DNA of 64,000 nucleotides, from the NCBI GenBank assembly GCA_028279655.1, contig JANQNH010000018.1, positions 186,001 through 250,000 on the forward strand, in the 5' to 3' direction. The DNA is from Candidatus Nanoarchaeia archaeon. Lineage in GTDB: Archaea > Nanobdellota > Nanobdellia > Woesearchaeales > JACPBV01. A program made the translations under genes and the position numbers. Positions 52,102 to 59,887 of the stretch are shown piece by piece. Position 1 is the stretch's first letter; every line of letters starts with the position of its first letter. A model generated the notes under the pieces. It saw only the letters and a program-made list of their open reading frames with translations, did not search any database and had not been told where the DNA came from.

Positions 52102-52896
52102 CTAAGCACTTTCTTCTTTGAATAAAGCCTTATCTACGAACATTATCTTAGTATGAGCATCTTTTAGCTTATTGTATAATCCAACATACTCGCTGTCACC
52201 ATCAGCTTTTACTTCCTCAACTTTGGCAAAAACACCATCTACTCCTTTAAGTATATCCTTAATATCAGCTATATTAGATTGTATGTCTCTGAATTCATTT
52301 ATTGAAACGAATTTTTTAGCTGGTCTTTCTTTTACTTCTTCTACTGGAGGCAGAACTGGGGTCTCTGGTATCTTGGGCATCTCCTTAGGAGCTGTTTCAG
52401 GCGGTGCCTCTGGTTCTGTTTCAGTAAGTTCGGGCATATCTGGAAGTTCTTCCCCCCTAATATCAGGCAGTTCGGGCATATCCTGTCCTTTGATATCCGG
52501 CAAAGGAGGCATATCTGTTCCTTCTTCTATCTTTGGAAGTTCCAGGTCTTTAGGAGTCTTTTTTGATTTAAGGAATGAAAAGAATCCCTGCTTCTTTTCT
52601 TTTATCTCCGGAGGCGGAGGAAGATCTGCTCCCATATCTGGAGGAGGTTCTTCAGGAAGATCGGGTAAGTCAGGTAAAGATCCAATGTCTCCTTCTGCTG
52701 GTAATGGGGGGAGCTCAGGCATCTCTTTAGGTTCTGGCGCCTTCATGGTTTTAGCAGGCGTCATCAACTCTTCATTTATAGGTTCTTCTGATATCTGTTC
52801 TTCCTTGCCCATCTTAGGCGGCTCTGGAGGTACATCTAGGTTCATAGCGTCCATACCTGTTGGTGCCTCTTTTTTTTTGAAGTGCAAAAAAGCCAT
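52102..52896 (-). CDS. Proline-rich protein with C-terminal paralogous coiled-coil domain
   Basis: 264 aa from ATG 52896; the ORF-track N-terminal extension is spurious. 'AFLHFKKKEAPTG' at the start and 'KKQGFFSFLKSKKTPKDLELP' in the middle are short basic/aromatic patches that could touch membranes. About 150 residues of Pro/Glu/Met-rich repeats (PELPDIRGEELPDMPEL-type) follow. The last ~70 residues match the 75-aa neighbour. No TM helix. It looks like a flexible scaffold whose end forms a heteromeric bundle with its neighbours. Confidence 0.65.
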   Translation of the reverse strand: MAFLHFKKKEAPTGMDAMNLDVPPEPPKMGKEEQISEEPINEELMTPAKTMKAPEPKEMPELPPLPAEGDIGSLPDLPDLPEEPPPDMGADLPPPPEIKEKKQGFFSFLKSKKTPKDLELPKIEEGTDMPPLPDIKGQDMPELPDIRGEELPDMPELTETEPEAPPETAPKEMPKIPETPVLPPVEEVKERPAKKFVSINEFRDIQSNIADIKDILKGVDGVFAKVEEVKADGDSEYVGLYNKLKDAHTKIMFVDKALFKEESA

Positions 52897-53019
52897 TTTA
52901 TTAAGTATATTGGTATCCCTTAAATCCACCCTTAGCCTTAAAAATAAAAATTTGATTATTAAAGCTTTGTGTAGCATTTTGAAATGGTAACATCTTGTTT
53001 TTAGGAATTTATCTTAAAT

Positions 53020-53133
53020 AACAACAAAGGGTTCATACACGGATTTTTCTAAAGAAAAATCCTATATCAAAAGGGAATTTCCGAACTTCGTAACGGAAAT
53101 TTCCTCTTCAGATAGTATTCACCCATGTTGTTA
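53020..53133. repeat. Twin-hairpin element, copy 4 (divergent promoter region)
   Basis: Outer pairing AACAACA..GGGT/ACCC..TGTTGTT (53020-53032 with 53121-53132) plus ATAC/GTAT encloses GGATTTTTCT-aa-AGAAAAATCC (53041-53062) and GGAATTTCCG...CGGAAATTTCC (53074-53104, one bulge). It lies between the divergent coiled-coil operon and amrS and has no ORF. Confidence 0.55.
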
Positions 53134-53194
53134 CCTTTTGTTTTACTTTTATTCTCCAGAAAAATTATTAAATAGTCTGAACATTCCCTTTTAT

Positions 53195-54199
53195 ATGAAG
53201 GAAGCTCTCTACTATAAGAAACTGAAGGAGAATGCAGTAAACTGCAACTTATGCCCTACTAAATGTGTTATAAAACAAGGGGATTTTGGGAATTGTGGTG
53301 CTAGGAAGAATATTGATGGCAGGCTTTATTCCCTAGTATATGGAAAGCCCGTGTCTACTGCGATTGATCCAATCGAAAAAAAACCTTTGTATCATTTCCT
53401 GCCTGGATCTAATTCATTGTCTGTTGGGACGCTTGGTTGCAATTTACACTGTCTGCACTGCCAGAATTATGATATCTCTCAGGCAGATGCTGATGAATCT
53501 TCCAGTAGAGAGATCTTGCCTAAGGATCTGATTGATATTGCTGTTGAGAATGGTTGTAAGAGTATTTCTTATACGTATAATGAGCCAACTATATTCTTTG
53601 AGTATGTTCTGGAAACAGCCAAGTTGGCTAGGAAGAAGGGTATAAAGAATATTATGGTGACGAATGGTTATATCAACAAGGAACCGTTAAAGGAACTTTA
53701 TCCCCTGATAGATGCTGCTAATATTGATCTGAAGTCTATTGATGAGGATTTCTATAAGAATATATGCAAAGTAAGGTTAAAACCTGTTTTGGATTCTATA
53801 AAGATGATACATGGTATGGATACTTGGATCGAGGTGACTAATTTGTTAATTCCCGGACATAATGATAGTGATGAACAGATAAAGAAACTTGTGGGGTGGG
53901 TTAAGAAGAATCTTGGAGAGAGGGTTCCTCTGCATTTTTCTGCTTTTTTTCCAACCTATAATCTATTGGATGCTCCTAGAACCTCTCCTGATAGGATGTT
54001 GAAGGCAAAGGAAATCGCACTGAAACAGGGTTTGAAGCATGTATATCTTGGGAATGTCTCTTTGCCTGGTTCTGGGGATACAAAATGCCCTAAATGTGAT
54101 AGGGTGTTGGTGGAGAGAGGAAGGTTTGAAGTGAAGAGGAATGATATAAAGAAAGGTTCGTGCCCATATTGTAATGAAGAGATTGATGGGCTTTTTTAG
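53195..54199 (+). CDS. amrS: AmmeMemoRadiSam-system radical SAM enzyme
   Basis: 334 aa from ATG 53195, ~27 nt after TTATTAAATAGT; this start is preferred to 53138. N-terminal Cys motif 'NCNLCPTKCVI...FGNCGARK'. The radical SAM motif is GCNLHCLHCQN (CxxxCxxC). C-terminal zinc motif 'CPKCDRVLVERG...CPYCNEEID'. It belongs to the AmrS/PflA-like family that co-occurs with Memo and AMMECR1 proteins. Those partners are not in the window. Confidence 0.9.
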   Translation: MKEALYYKKLKENAVNCNLCPTKCVIKQGDFGNCGARKNIDGRLYSLVYGKPVSTAIDPIEKKPLYHFLPGSNSLSVGTLGCNLHCLHCQNYDISQADADESSSREILPKDLIDIAVENGCKSISYTYNEPTIFFEYVLETAKLARKKGIKNIMVTNGYINKEPLKELYPLIDAANIDLKSIDEDFYKNICKVRLKPVLDSIKMIHGMDTWIEVTNLLIPGHNDSDEQIKKLVGWVKKNLGERVPLHFSAFFPTYNLLDAPRTSPDRMLKAKEIALKQGLKHVYLGNVSLPGSGDTKCPKCDRVLVERGRFEVKRNDIKKGSCPYCNEEIDGLF

Positions 54200-54241
54200 T
54201 TCACTTCTGTTATTCTTTCAATAAGTAGCCTAAATCAAGGG

Positions 54242-55216
54242 TTATAGTATTTTTGGTAAGAATTCTAGTTTCATTTCATCAGAGATAATAACAGATTCAA
54301 CTTTTCTTACTATACTTGAGAATATGTTCCGTATATCATTGCTCAGTTCTTGAAATTGTTTGGCTGAGGTTACTTCAATCTCTAATTCTAATTCCCAGGG
54401 TCCAATAGATTCAATAAGATGTACAATATTTGGCTGATTCTTGCAAAATGTAATTAAATCTTTGTAGCTTTTCTCGTTTAATTCCTTCAGATAAACACAG
54501 ATTTTATAGAATTCGTAATTGATCTTGTTGAGATCAAAAAAAGTGGTGTATCCCTGAATAATCCCTAATTTCTCCAGATTGTCTATCTTACTGATAACAG
54601 TCCTAACATTAAGATCAAGCTTCTTAGAAAGTTCCACTATCTTGATTCTTGCATCATTGGTCATAAGTTGGAGTAATCTCCTATCATCTCTGTCTAGTTT
54701 AACAACCTCTGTACCTCCAATATACTTTTCTATGAATTCTCTATTTTTTTTATCTGATAAATGGGTTCTTTCAAGAATATATGCTTCGTCAATGATGGTT
54801 ATAGCATAATCTGAGATGTATTTTCCGTATTTCAAGAGGAAATTGCTCTTGATTCTGCCAAAGTCTATCACGTTCTCAGCATATACTCCTAGAAGTAAGT
54901 CCCACCTACCCTCACATTTTGCGATCCAGATAAAGTTATCATCTTTGATTAAATCTTCATAAAATTTTTCCTGATCCTCTCTTGACAAACCTGAAATCTG
55001 GCAGTAGATCCTATAGATAAAAAATCCTACTTTTCCTAGAGCAACTTCTGTGACAAATTTGGTAATTATCTTTTCACTGGTAAGCTTCTTGATTCGGTAT
55101 TCAACAATGCTTCTTGGAATCTTTGTTTTTTTGCTGATCTCTGCGATACTTTGTCTGGCATTCTTGTCAAGTTCGAACATGATTTTTTTATCCCTTGTAT
55201 CAATTTTATAGCTCAT
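54242..55216 (-). CDS. Tandem Lrp/AsnC-type regulator
   Basis: 324 aa, twice a normal Lrp. Each half has an AsnC-type HTH ('MFELDKNARQSIAEISKKTKIPRSIVEYRIKKLTSEKII' and 'LLQLMTNDARIKIVELSKKLDLNVRTVISKIDNLEKLGII') followed by a RAM-like alpha/beta part. The duplicated form may bind DNA as a pseudo-dimer. It stands alone, with the divergent GFA unit upstream. Confidence 0.85.
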   Translation of the reverse strand: MSYKIDTRDKKIMFELDKNARQSIAEISKKTKIPRSIVEYRIKKLTSEKIITKFVTEVALGKVGFFIYRIYCQISGLSREDQEKFYEDLIKDDNFIWIAKCEGRWDLLLGVYAENVIDFGRIKSNFLLKYGKYISDYAITIIDEAYILERTHLSDKKNREFIEKYIGGTEVVKLDRDDRRLLQLMTNDARIKIVELSKKLDLNVRTVISKIDNLEKLGIIQGYTTFFDLNKINYEFYKICVYLKELNEKSYKDLITFCKNQPNIVHLIESIGPWELELEIEVTSAKQFQELSNDIRNIFSSIVRKVESVIISDEMKLEFLPKIL

Positions 55217-55276
55217 TTCTTTAAAAAGTGTAATTTAGTATATAAATATTACTAAAAATCAAGAAAATTGCTAAGT

Positions 55277-55310
55277 AAATTTTATATATTTGCTTTCTTT
55301 CCTTTATTTT
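55277..55310 (+). promoter_or_regulatory. TATA box for a leaderless 13-codon ORF
   Basis: AATTTTATATATTT is centred at ~55285, 26 nt before ATG 55311, the same spacing as in confirmed genes of this window. So the natural transcript begins at or next to the short ORF. Confidence 0.5.
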
Positions 55311-55352
55311 ATGAAATACACAATTGGTGGTGATGACGACTGCTGCGGGTAA
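55311..55352 (+). CDS. Putative 13-aa leader peptide MKYTIGGDDDCCG
   Basis: A complete ATG-TAA ORF begins exactly where the leaderless start is expected. The peptide has three acidic residues followed by a vicinal Cys pair, which could bind metal. An 8-bp hairpin CGACTGCT-gcgggta-AGCAGTCG (55337-55359) overlaps its end. It may be a leader for attenuation of the GFA gene 51 nt downstream, a tiny metal-binding peptide, or chance. Confidence 0.35.
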   Translation: MKYTIGGDDDCCG

Positions 55353-55403
55353 GCAGTCGCATTACCCAAAGATTTAAAGAAAACAAATTTGGTGGTATTT
55401 AAA

Positions 55404-55835
55404 ATGAAAAACAAGGTTTCAGGTTCGTGTCATTGTGGAAATATTCAATGGACAATTCATACTGATGTCGAATTGGATGATTTACCACGAAGAAAATGCG
55501 GTTGTAGTTACTGTAAAAAGCATGGTGCAGTATATACCTCAGACCCAAAGGGCAAACTTAAAATAAGGATTAAAGATAAGGGTAAGGTGAGATTATATCG
55601 TTTTGGTACTAAAACTGCAGATGTTTATGTCTGTTCTGTTTGTGGGGTCGAGCCATTCTTCATCAGCAGGATCAATGGAAATGACTATGCAGTTGTTAAT
55701 CTAAACACATCAGTAGATCCTGCTCTATCAACAGAAAAATATGTTAAAACTGATTTTAGCAAAGAAACAAAGGAAGAACGTTTGGATAGAAGAAGCAAAA
55801 CATGGATTCCAAAGGTTATTTTTGAGGATAACTAA
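55404..55835 (+). CDS. GFA/CENP-V-family zinc protein
   Basis: 143 aa from ATG 55404, with GGTGGT as ribosome site; the ORF-track start is a TTG 15 nt earlier. Zinc ligands: 'GSCHCGNIQW' , 'KCGCSYCKKHG', 'CSVCGVEPFF'. That is the GFA fold of glutathione-dependent formaldehyde-activating and CENP-V proteins. Here glutathione is unlikely, so the substrate is open. Confidence 0.88.
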   Translation: MKNKVSGSCHCGNIQWTIHTDVELDDLPRRKCGCSYCKKHGAVYTSDPKGKLKIRIKDKGKVRLYRFGTKTADVYVCSVCGVEPFFISRINGNDYAVVNLNTSVDPALSTEKYVKTDFSKETKEERLDRRSKTWIPKVIFEDN

Positions 55836-55880
55836 TGCTTTTCAAAAAAGTTTATATATTAGTTTATCTACTACGGATAT

Positions 55881-56624
55881 ATGCCGGATCCATTTGCAAA
55901 ACCTGAAGAGAAAAAAACCATGTCTATACTTAAGAGAGTTCTTAAGGTAACTAAAGTCGTGTTTACAACCAAGTTTCCTATGAATCTTATGTTCTTGATC
56001 ATAATAATCGTTCTTTCAGTTGTGGGTTTTGAATATATGCAGCCAGAGGATGTAAGCACCCCTACAGGCAATGTGATCATGGAAGAGGAGTGTCCTGAAT
56101 GTGTCTGCGAAGAGGCTGAGTGCGAGCAGGATTGTGATCTTTGTCCAATTAAAACTAAGGTTGAGACTAAGAATGTCATCTATTACGAATGCAAGGGCGG
56201 GGAGTTGGTTACAGACCTGGAGGATTGTGAGGATAATCTGCCTGATATACCTGACGAATATGCAGGTACTGTGGAAGGAGTATCTTTGATCATCGATAAT
56301 ATTGAGTATGAGGGGGATGAGGAGGATTCTGGTTTTGTAACAAGGGTCGATTATACGATTATCAATAAGGGGGATCTGCCACTTGTTCCAAAGGTAGAGG
56401 TAAAGGTTTATGAGGATTGGACTCTGAAGGTTAAGAAAACTGTGGCAAATAAGGTTGTCAATCCAGAGATTGTTGTCAATCCCGGGGAGTATGTAACAAG
56501 AAAGGATAGGGTTAGGATATATTTTAAGGGAACAGACCAAACATTGAGGTTATTGCTGGTTAATTCTCTGCCTACTATCGAGCAGGATGTTGTTGCTGTA
56601 ACTAGGGAATTTTCAATGGATTAG
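55881..56624 (+). CDS. Single-pass membrane protein with Cys-rich stalk
   Basis: 247 aa: short cytoplasmic part, one TM helix ('LMFLIIIIVLSVVGFEYM'), then a Cys/Glu-rich stalk ('EECPECVCEEAECEQDCDLC', ~70-90) and a C-terminal beta domain like an archaeal CARDB/Ig fold ('GFVTRVDYTIINKGDLPLVPKVEV'). TATA GTTTATATATTA lies ~28 nt upstream. Probably an extracytoplasmic surface protein. Confidence 0.7.
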   Translation: MPDPFAKPEEKKTMSILKRVLKVTKVVFTTKFPMNLMFLIIIIVLSVVGFEYMQPEDVSTPTGNVIMEEECPECVCEEAECEQDCDLCPIKTKVETKNVIYYECKGGELVTDLEDCEDNLPDIPDEYAGTVEGVSLIIDNIEYEGDEEDSGFVTRVDYTIINKGDLPLVPKVEVKVYEDWTLKVKKTVANKVVNPEIVVNPGEYVTRKDRVRIYFKGTDQTLRLLLVNSLPTIEQDVVAVTREFSMD

Positions 56625-56635
56625 ATTCTTTTGTA

Positions 56636-56729
56636 TTGCTATACTGCGCTACGTGCGAATATGCTATTTTATTATGCAGTCATGGATTCTCACAGGGCAG
56701 GATGTTCTGCTTGGACTTCGCTTGGCAGT
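56636..56729 (-). repeat. Dispersed intergenic repeat, copy B
   Basis: The reverse complement of this stretch (TGCCAAGCGAAGTCC ... TTCGCACGTAGCGCAG) matches 5789-5880 at both ends with a similar total length (~93 nt). The middle is diverged. No ORF. Confidence 0.5.
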
Positions 56730-56795
56730 GTCTTCACTCATATTGCTTGAAATGACAATAAGTTTTTAAATTATTATTCATTCTCTAATGATTAC

Positions 56796-58598
56796 ATGGG
56801 AGTAGGACTTTTTAGACTGGTTATTCTCTTTTTGGTTCTATCTTTTTCTCTAGCTTGTGTTTCTGCTGCTTTTTATATCAATGAGGTTATGTACAATCCT
56901 GAGGGGAGTGATAATAATAGGGAATTTGTTGAGATATATTCTGATGATGATGTTAATCTGTCTGATTATGTGATTGGGGACCTGGATTCCAACGATAGCT
57001 TGAGTTTAATTAATGAATGTGATTCTGATTATTCCTTAATTGTAGAGGGGGAGTTTAATTATTCTGGTATGGATGCTTGTGTATATTCTGCTGGAGCTTC
57101 AATAGGAAACGGCCTGAATAAAGAGGATACTTTGTTTCTTTATTACAATGATTCTCTGGTCTTGGATGTTTCATATACTGATGATTGCCAAGAAGGGCAT
57201 TCGCTTGAGTACTTTGAAGGCGGGTTTTTTTGTAGTTTTTATATCGGAGGCACTCCTGGAGATGAGAACAGTTGTGGTAAGGTGGATTTTAGTGATATAA
57301 GGATCAATGAATTTTTTCCAGACCCTCGCGGGGATGATGATGTTCCTATGCCTAAGGGCGAGTTTATCGAGCTTTACAATTTAGGGGAGGAGGTTGATCT
57401 AGCTGGAATGTATCTTGAGGATAGTGCAGGGCATAAGATCTATGTTTCTGATGTTACTACAGTTGATGGCACTTTAATAGAGTCTGAGGGGTTTTTGGCT
57501 GTCTATACGAACGGCTTTTCTGGGTTTTTGAACAACGCGGGCTTTGAGGAGATCAGATTGTTTGATCCTTATAGAAACCTAATCGATAAGGTAAGTTATG
57601 GTGACTCTGAGGAGTCCTTGTCCTGGGGCTTGGTGAAGGGGGTCTGGAGAAATAGCGTACCTTCTCCTGATGAGGAAAATCCTGATGAGGAGGTAGAGAT
57701 GGATTCTTTTTTTCAGATTGCTGGTCTAGAGGACCTAGGTTCTGATAATGAGTCTGAATTCGGGGATGTAATCAAGGTAAGGTTTAATGTCTATAAAGGA
57801 AATACCTCAAAGAAAAGCATTAAGCTATATATCGATAATGATGAACACAGGGTATCCAAACTAACAAAAGCTATGCTTCATGAGAGATATACAAACTACA
57901 GCTTGACTCTGCCAATGTTTATTGATCCTAACTGTAATAAGAAATATGCTGATGGGGATTATTTTGTTAATATCGGATGGACTTCTTCTTCTGTTGTTGA
58001 AGATAGGTTTAGGTTTAGGATTAATGGTATAAACGAACGTAACTGTGATAAGATGTATGTTGAGAGAAGTCCAAGGAAAGGCACTCTAAACCATAATTTA
58101 TTGGAGGCCCCTGGTGTGGTGGAGCAGGAAAAGGATTTTACTGTAATGGTCGAACTTACGAATAATGATGGGGAAGACCATCTAGTTGATCTATACAGCT
58201 ATGTGTATAGGGGAAGAACCACCTATAGCGGAGATAAGGAGCTAAATAAGAAGAGTGTTTTGGTCAAGGCAGGTGAAACTAGAGAGGTGGGGCTTTCTAA
58301 TAGTGTTGATGCTGATCCTGGAGAGTATAAGCTTAAGATCAAGGTTAAAAGAGACGATCAAAAGACCGAGAAGGAGATAACACAGCCCATAACTGTGCTG
58401 GGCGGGTCTTTTGAGGAGAAGGTAGATGTTAAAGCTGGCAGGGTAGATGGAGGGGAGGGTGAAACCTCTTTTACAGCTTATGAGGTTGTTGATGAAGTGA
58501 TCTATGAGTCTACTTCTGAGAAGGCTGGTAATCTGGTTGTTCCTTTTTTAATTGGTTTATTGGTAATATATTCTTGTGTTTTGACGTGGAAGAAGTAG
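56796..58598 (+). CDS. Surface protein with two lamin-tail-like domains and C-terminal anchor
   Basis: 600 aa: signal peptide (~1-24); LTD 1 ('FYINEVMYNPEGSDNNREFVEIYSDDD', 25-155); LTD 2 ('IRINEFFPDPRGDD...GEFIELYNLGEEVDLAGMYLED', 165-290); then beta-rich CARDB-like domains; one C-terminal TM helix with a short KK tail. LTD domains are known in secreted prokaryotic proteins. The predicted site is the cell surface. It has its own TATA (GTTTTTAAATTATT). Confidence 0.8.
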   Translation: MGVGLFRLVILFLVLSFSLACVSAAFYINEVMYNPEGSDNNREFVEIYSDDDVNLSDYVIGDLDSNDSLSLINECDSDYSLIVEGEFNYSGMDACVYSAGASIGNGLNKEDTLFLYYNDSLVLDVSYTDDCQEGHSLEYFEGGFFCSFYIGGTPGDENSCGKVDFSDIRINEFFPDPRGDDDVPMPKGEFIELYNLGEEVDLAGMYLEDSAGHKIYVSDVTTVDGTLIESEGFLAVYTNGFSGFLNNAGFEEIRLFDPYRNLIDKVSYGDSEESLSWGLVKGVWRNSVPSPDEENPDEEVEMDSFFQIAGLEDLGSDNESEFGDVIKVRFNVYKGNTSKKSIKLYIDNDEHRVSKLTKAMLHERYTNYSLTLPMFIDPNCNKKYADGDYFVNIGWTSSSVVEDRFRFRINGINERNCDKMYVERSPRKGTLNHNLLEAPGVVEQEKDFTVMVELTNNDGEDHLVDLYSYVYRGRTTYSGDKELNKKSVLVKAGETREVGLSNSVDADPGEYKLKIKVKRDDQKTEKEITQPITVLGGSFEEKVDVKAGRVDGGEGETSFTAYEVVDEVIYESTSEKAGNLVVPFLIGLLVIYSCVLTWKK

Positions 58599-58615
58599 GA
58601 TTTTTCTGAAATTTT

Positions 58616-59119
58616 TTAAGCATTCTCCGGTTTTAATGTCAATCTTTCTTTTAAACCACCATAAATTTTATCTAGCCTCTCAAAATCCGAATCCTTATTT
58701 GCAACAATGTTGATGTACTTAGAATTTTCACATGCTCCAAAAACTGTGAATTGTAATTGTTCTTCTGCATCTACAATCATAAATACTCCTTGGGCATAAA
58801 GTTCCAACTGATTCCAATCTGGAATTAGCCCCTGCTGTTTTTGTTGGTATCTGAAGTCTGAATCATCTAATTCCCGCGGTCTGGCAATATGATAATCACA
58901 GCCGCTTTCAACTAATTGATCTAGCAAGCGTACAGCAACAATTCTTCCATCTATGAATTGATTATAAGCTATTGTTGCAGCATAGGGGAGGACATTATGG
59001 AATACTGACGGATTTGGGAGAGGCGTTGATCTACTCCTTTTCTGGAATTCTTCCCTAGTTATCTGATCCACAGCCTTTGCTTCTTTAAGTGCATCCCAGT
59101 TTTTTCTAGGTGAGTCCAT
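58616..59119 (-). CDS. Unknown 167-aa protein
   Basis: Soluble alpha/beta protein with no recognised domain. ATATTTAAATAC lies ~27 nt upstream. It converges with the lamin-tail gene. Confidence 0.5.
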   Translation of the reverse strand: MDSPRKNWDALKEAKAVDQITREEFQKRSRSTPLPNPSVFHNVLPYAATIAYNQFIDGRIVAVRLLDQLVESGCDYHIARPRELDDSDFRYQQKQQGLIPDWNQLELYAQGVFMIVDAEEQLQFTVFGACENSKYINIVANKDSDFERLDKIYGGLKERLTLKPENA

Positions 59120-59285
59120 CTTACGTTATGTAGTTGTATATCTGTATTTAAATATTTCTGTCTGTAATCACTTTATAGTAAAAATATTTTTTGTGTAACA
59201 TGCAGGCAATTTAATATTGTAATAATTGGTTTTTTCAGACTATAGAAACATTTTTATAAACTCTAGGGTTCTTTATTATGTTAAA

Positions 59286-59864
59286 ATGGCAGAGGAAAAA
59301 AAAGACCCCATACGATGCAGAGCTATATTAGAGGTACTTGGGAAGCCAAAGGGGCATGTTGAAAAGACCATCAAGCTATTGGTGGAGAAGGTTAAAGAGA
59401 ATCCTGAGAATTCTGTTCTTAACGAGAAGTTTGCAGACATCCAGCCAGAGGGGGAGACTGTTTTCAGCACCTTTGTGGAACTGGAGATCGTATTCAAAGG
59501 GATGGGTCCTTTGATTGGATTTTGTTTTGATTTCATGCCTTCTTCTTTAGAGGTGGATAAACCAGACAGCCTTCTATTGAAGAACCGCGATATATCAAAT
59601 GCACTGAATGATCTTCAGGCGAAGCTGCATAATGTCGATATGATTGCCAAGACCCTGAAGGCGGAAAGGGATTTTTTGAAGAGAAATTTCAATACAGTCA
59701 TCGGGAATCTAATCACTGTTCTGATAAAGGTAGGGAAAAATAACCTGGAGGACCTGTCTAAGTTTACAGGTATCAATTCACAAGAGTTAGAGAAGTATAT
59801 AGATGAACTTACCAAGGATGGAAAGATTAAAAAAGAAGAGGATAAATACTCTTTAGTTAAATAA
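59286..59864 (+). CDS. Conserved-looking protein upstream of scpB
   Basis: 192 aa from ATG 59286; the ORF-track 59226 start precedes the ATTTTTATAAAC TATA box. The N-terminal part ('CRAILEVLGKPKGHVEKTIKLLVEKVKENPENSVL...VFSTFVELEIVFKGMGPLIGFCFDFMPSSLEV') is alpha/beta. A coil follows, then a winged helix ('KVGKNNLEDLSKFTGINSQELEKYIDELTKDGKIKKE'). It is 23 nt before scpB, so the two may form a complex; it is not ScpA by sequence. Confidence 0.65.
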   Translation: MAEEKKDPIRCRAILEVLGKPKGHVEKTIKLLVEKVKENPENSVLNEKFADIQPEGETVFSTFVELEIVFKGMGPLIGFCFDFMPSSLEVDKPDSLLLKNRDISNALNDLQAKLHNVDMIAKTLKAERDFLKRNFNTVIGNLITVLIKVGKNNLEDLSKFTGINSQELEKYIDELTKDGKIKKEEDKYSLVK

Positions 59865-59887
59865 GTCTAAAAAAGGTGATAAAGCTA

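Noticed and set aside
52172-52990. 272-aa Gly/Ser-rich plus-strand ORF
   Set aside because: It mirrors the proline-rich minus-strand gene; low-complexity sequence is an antisense effect.
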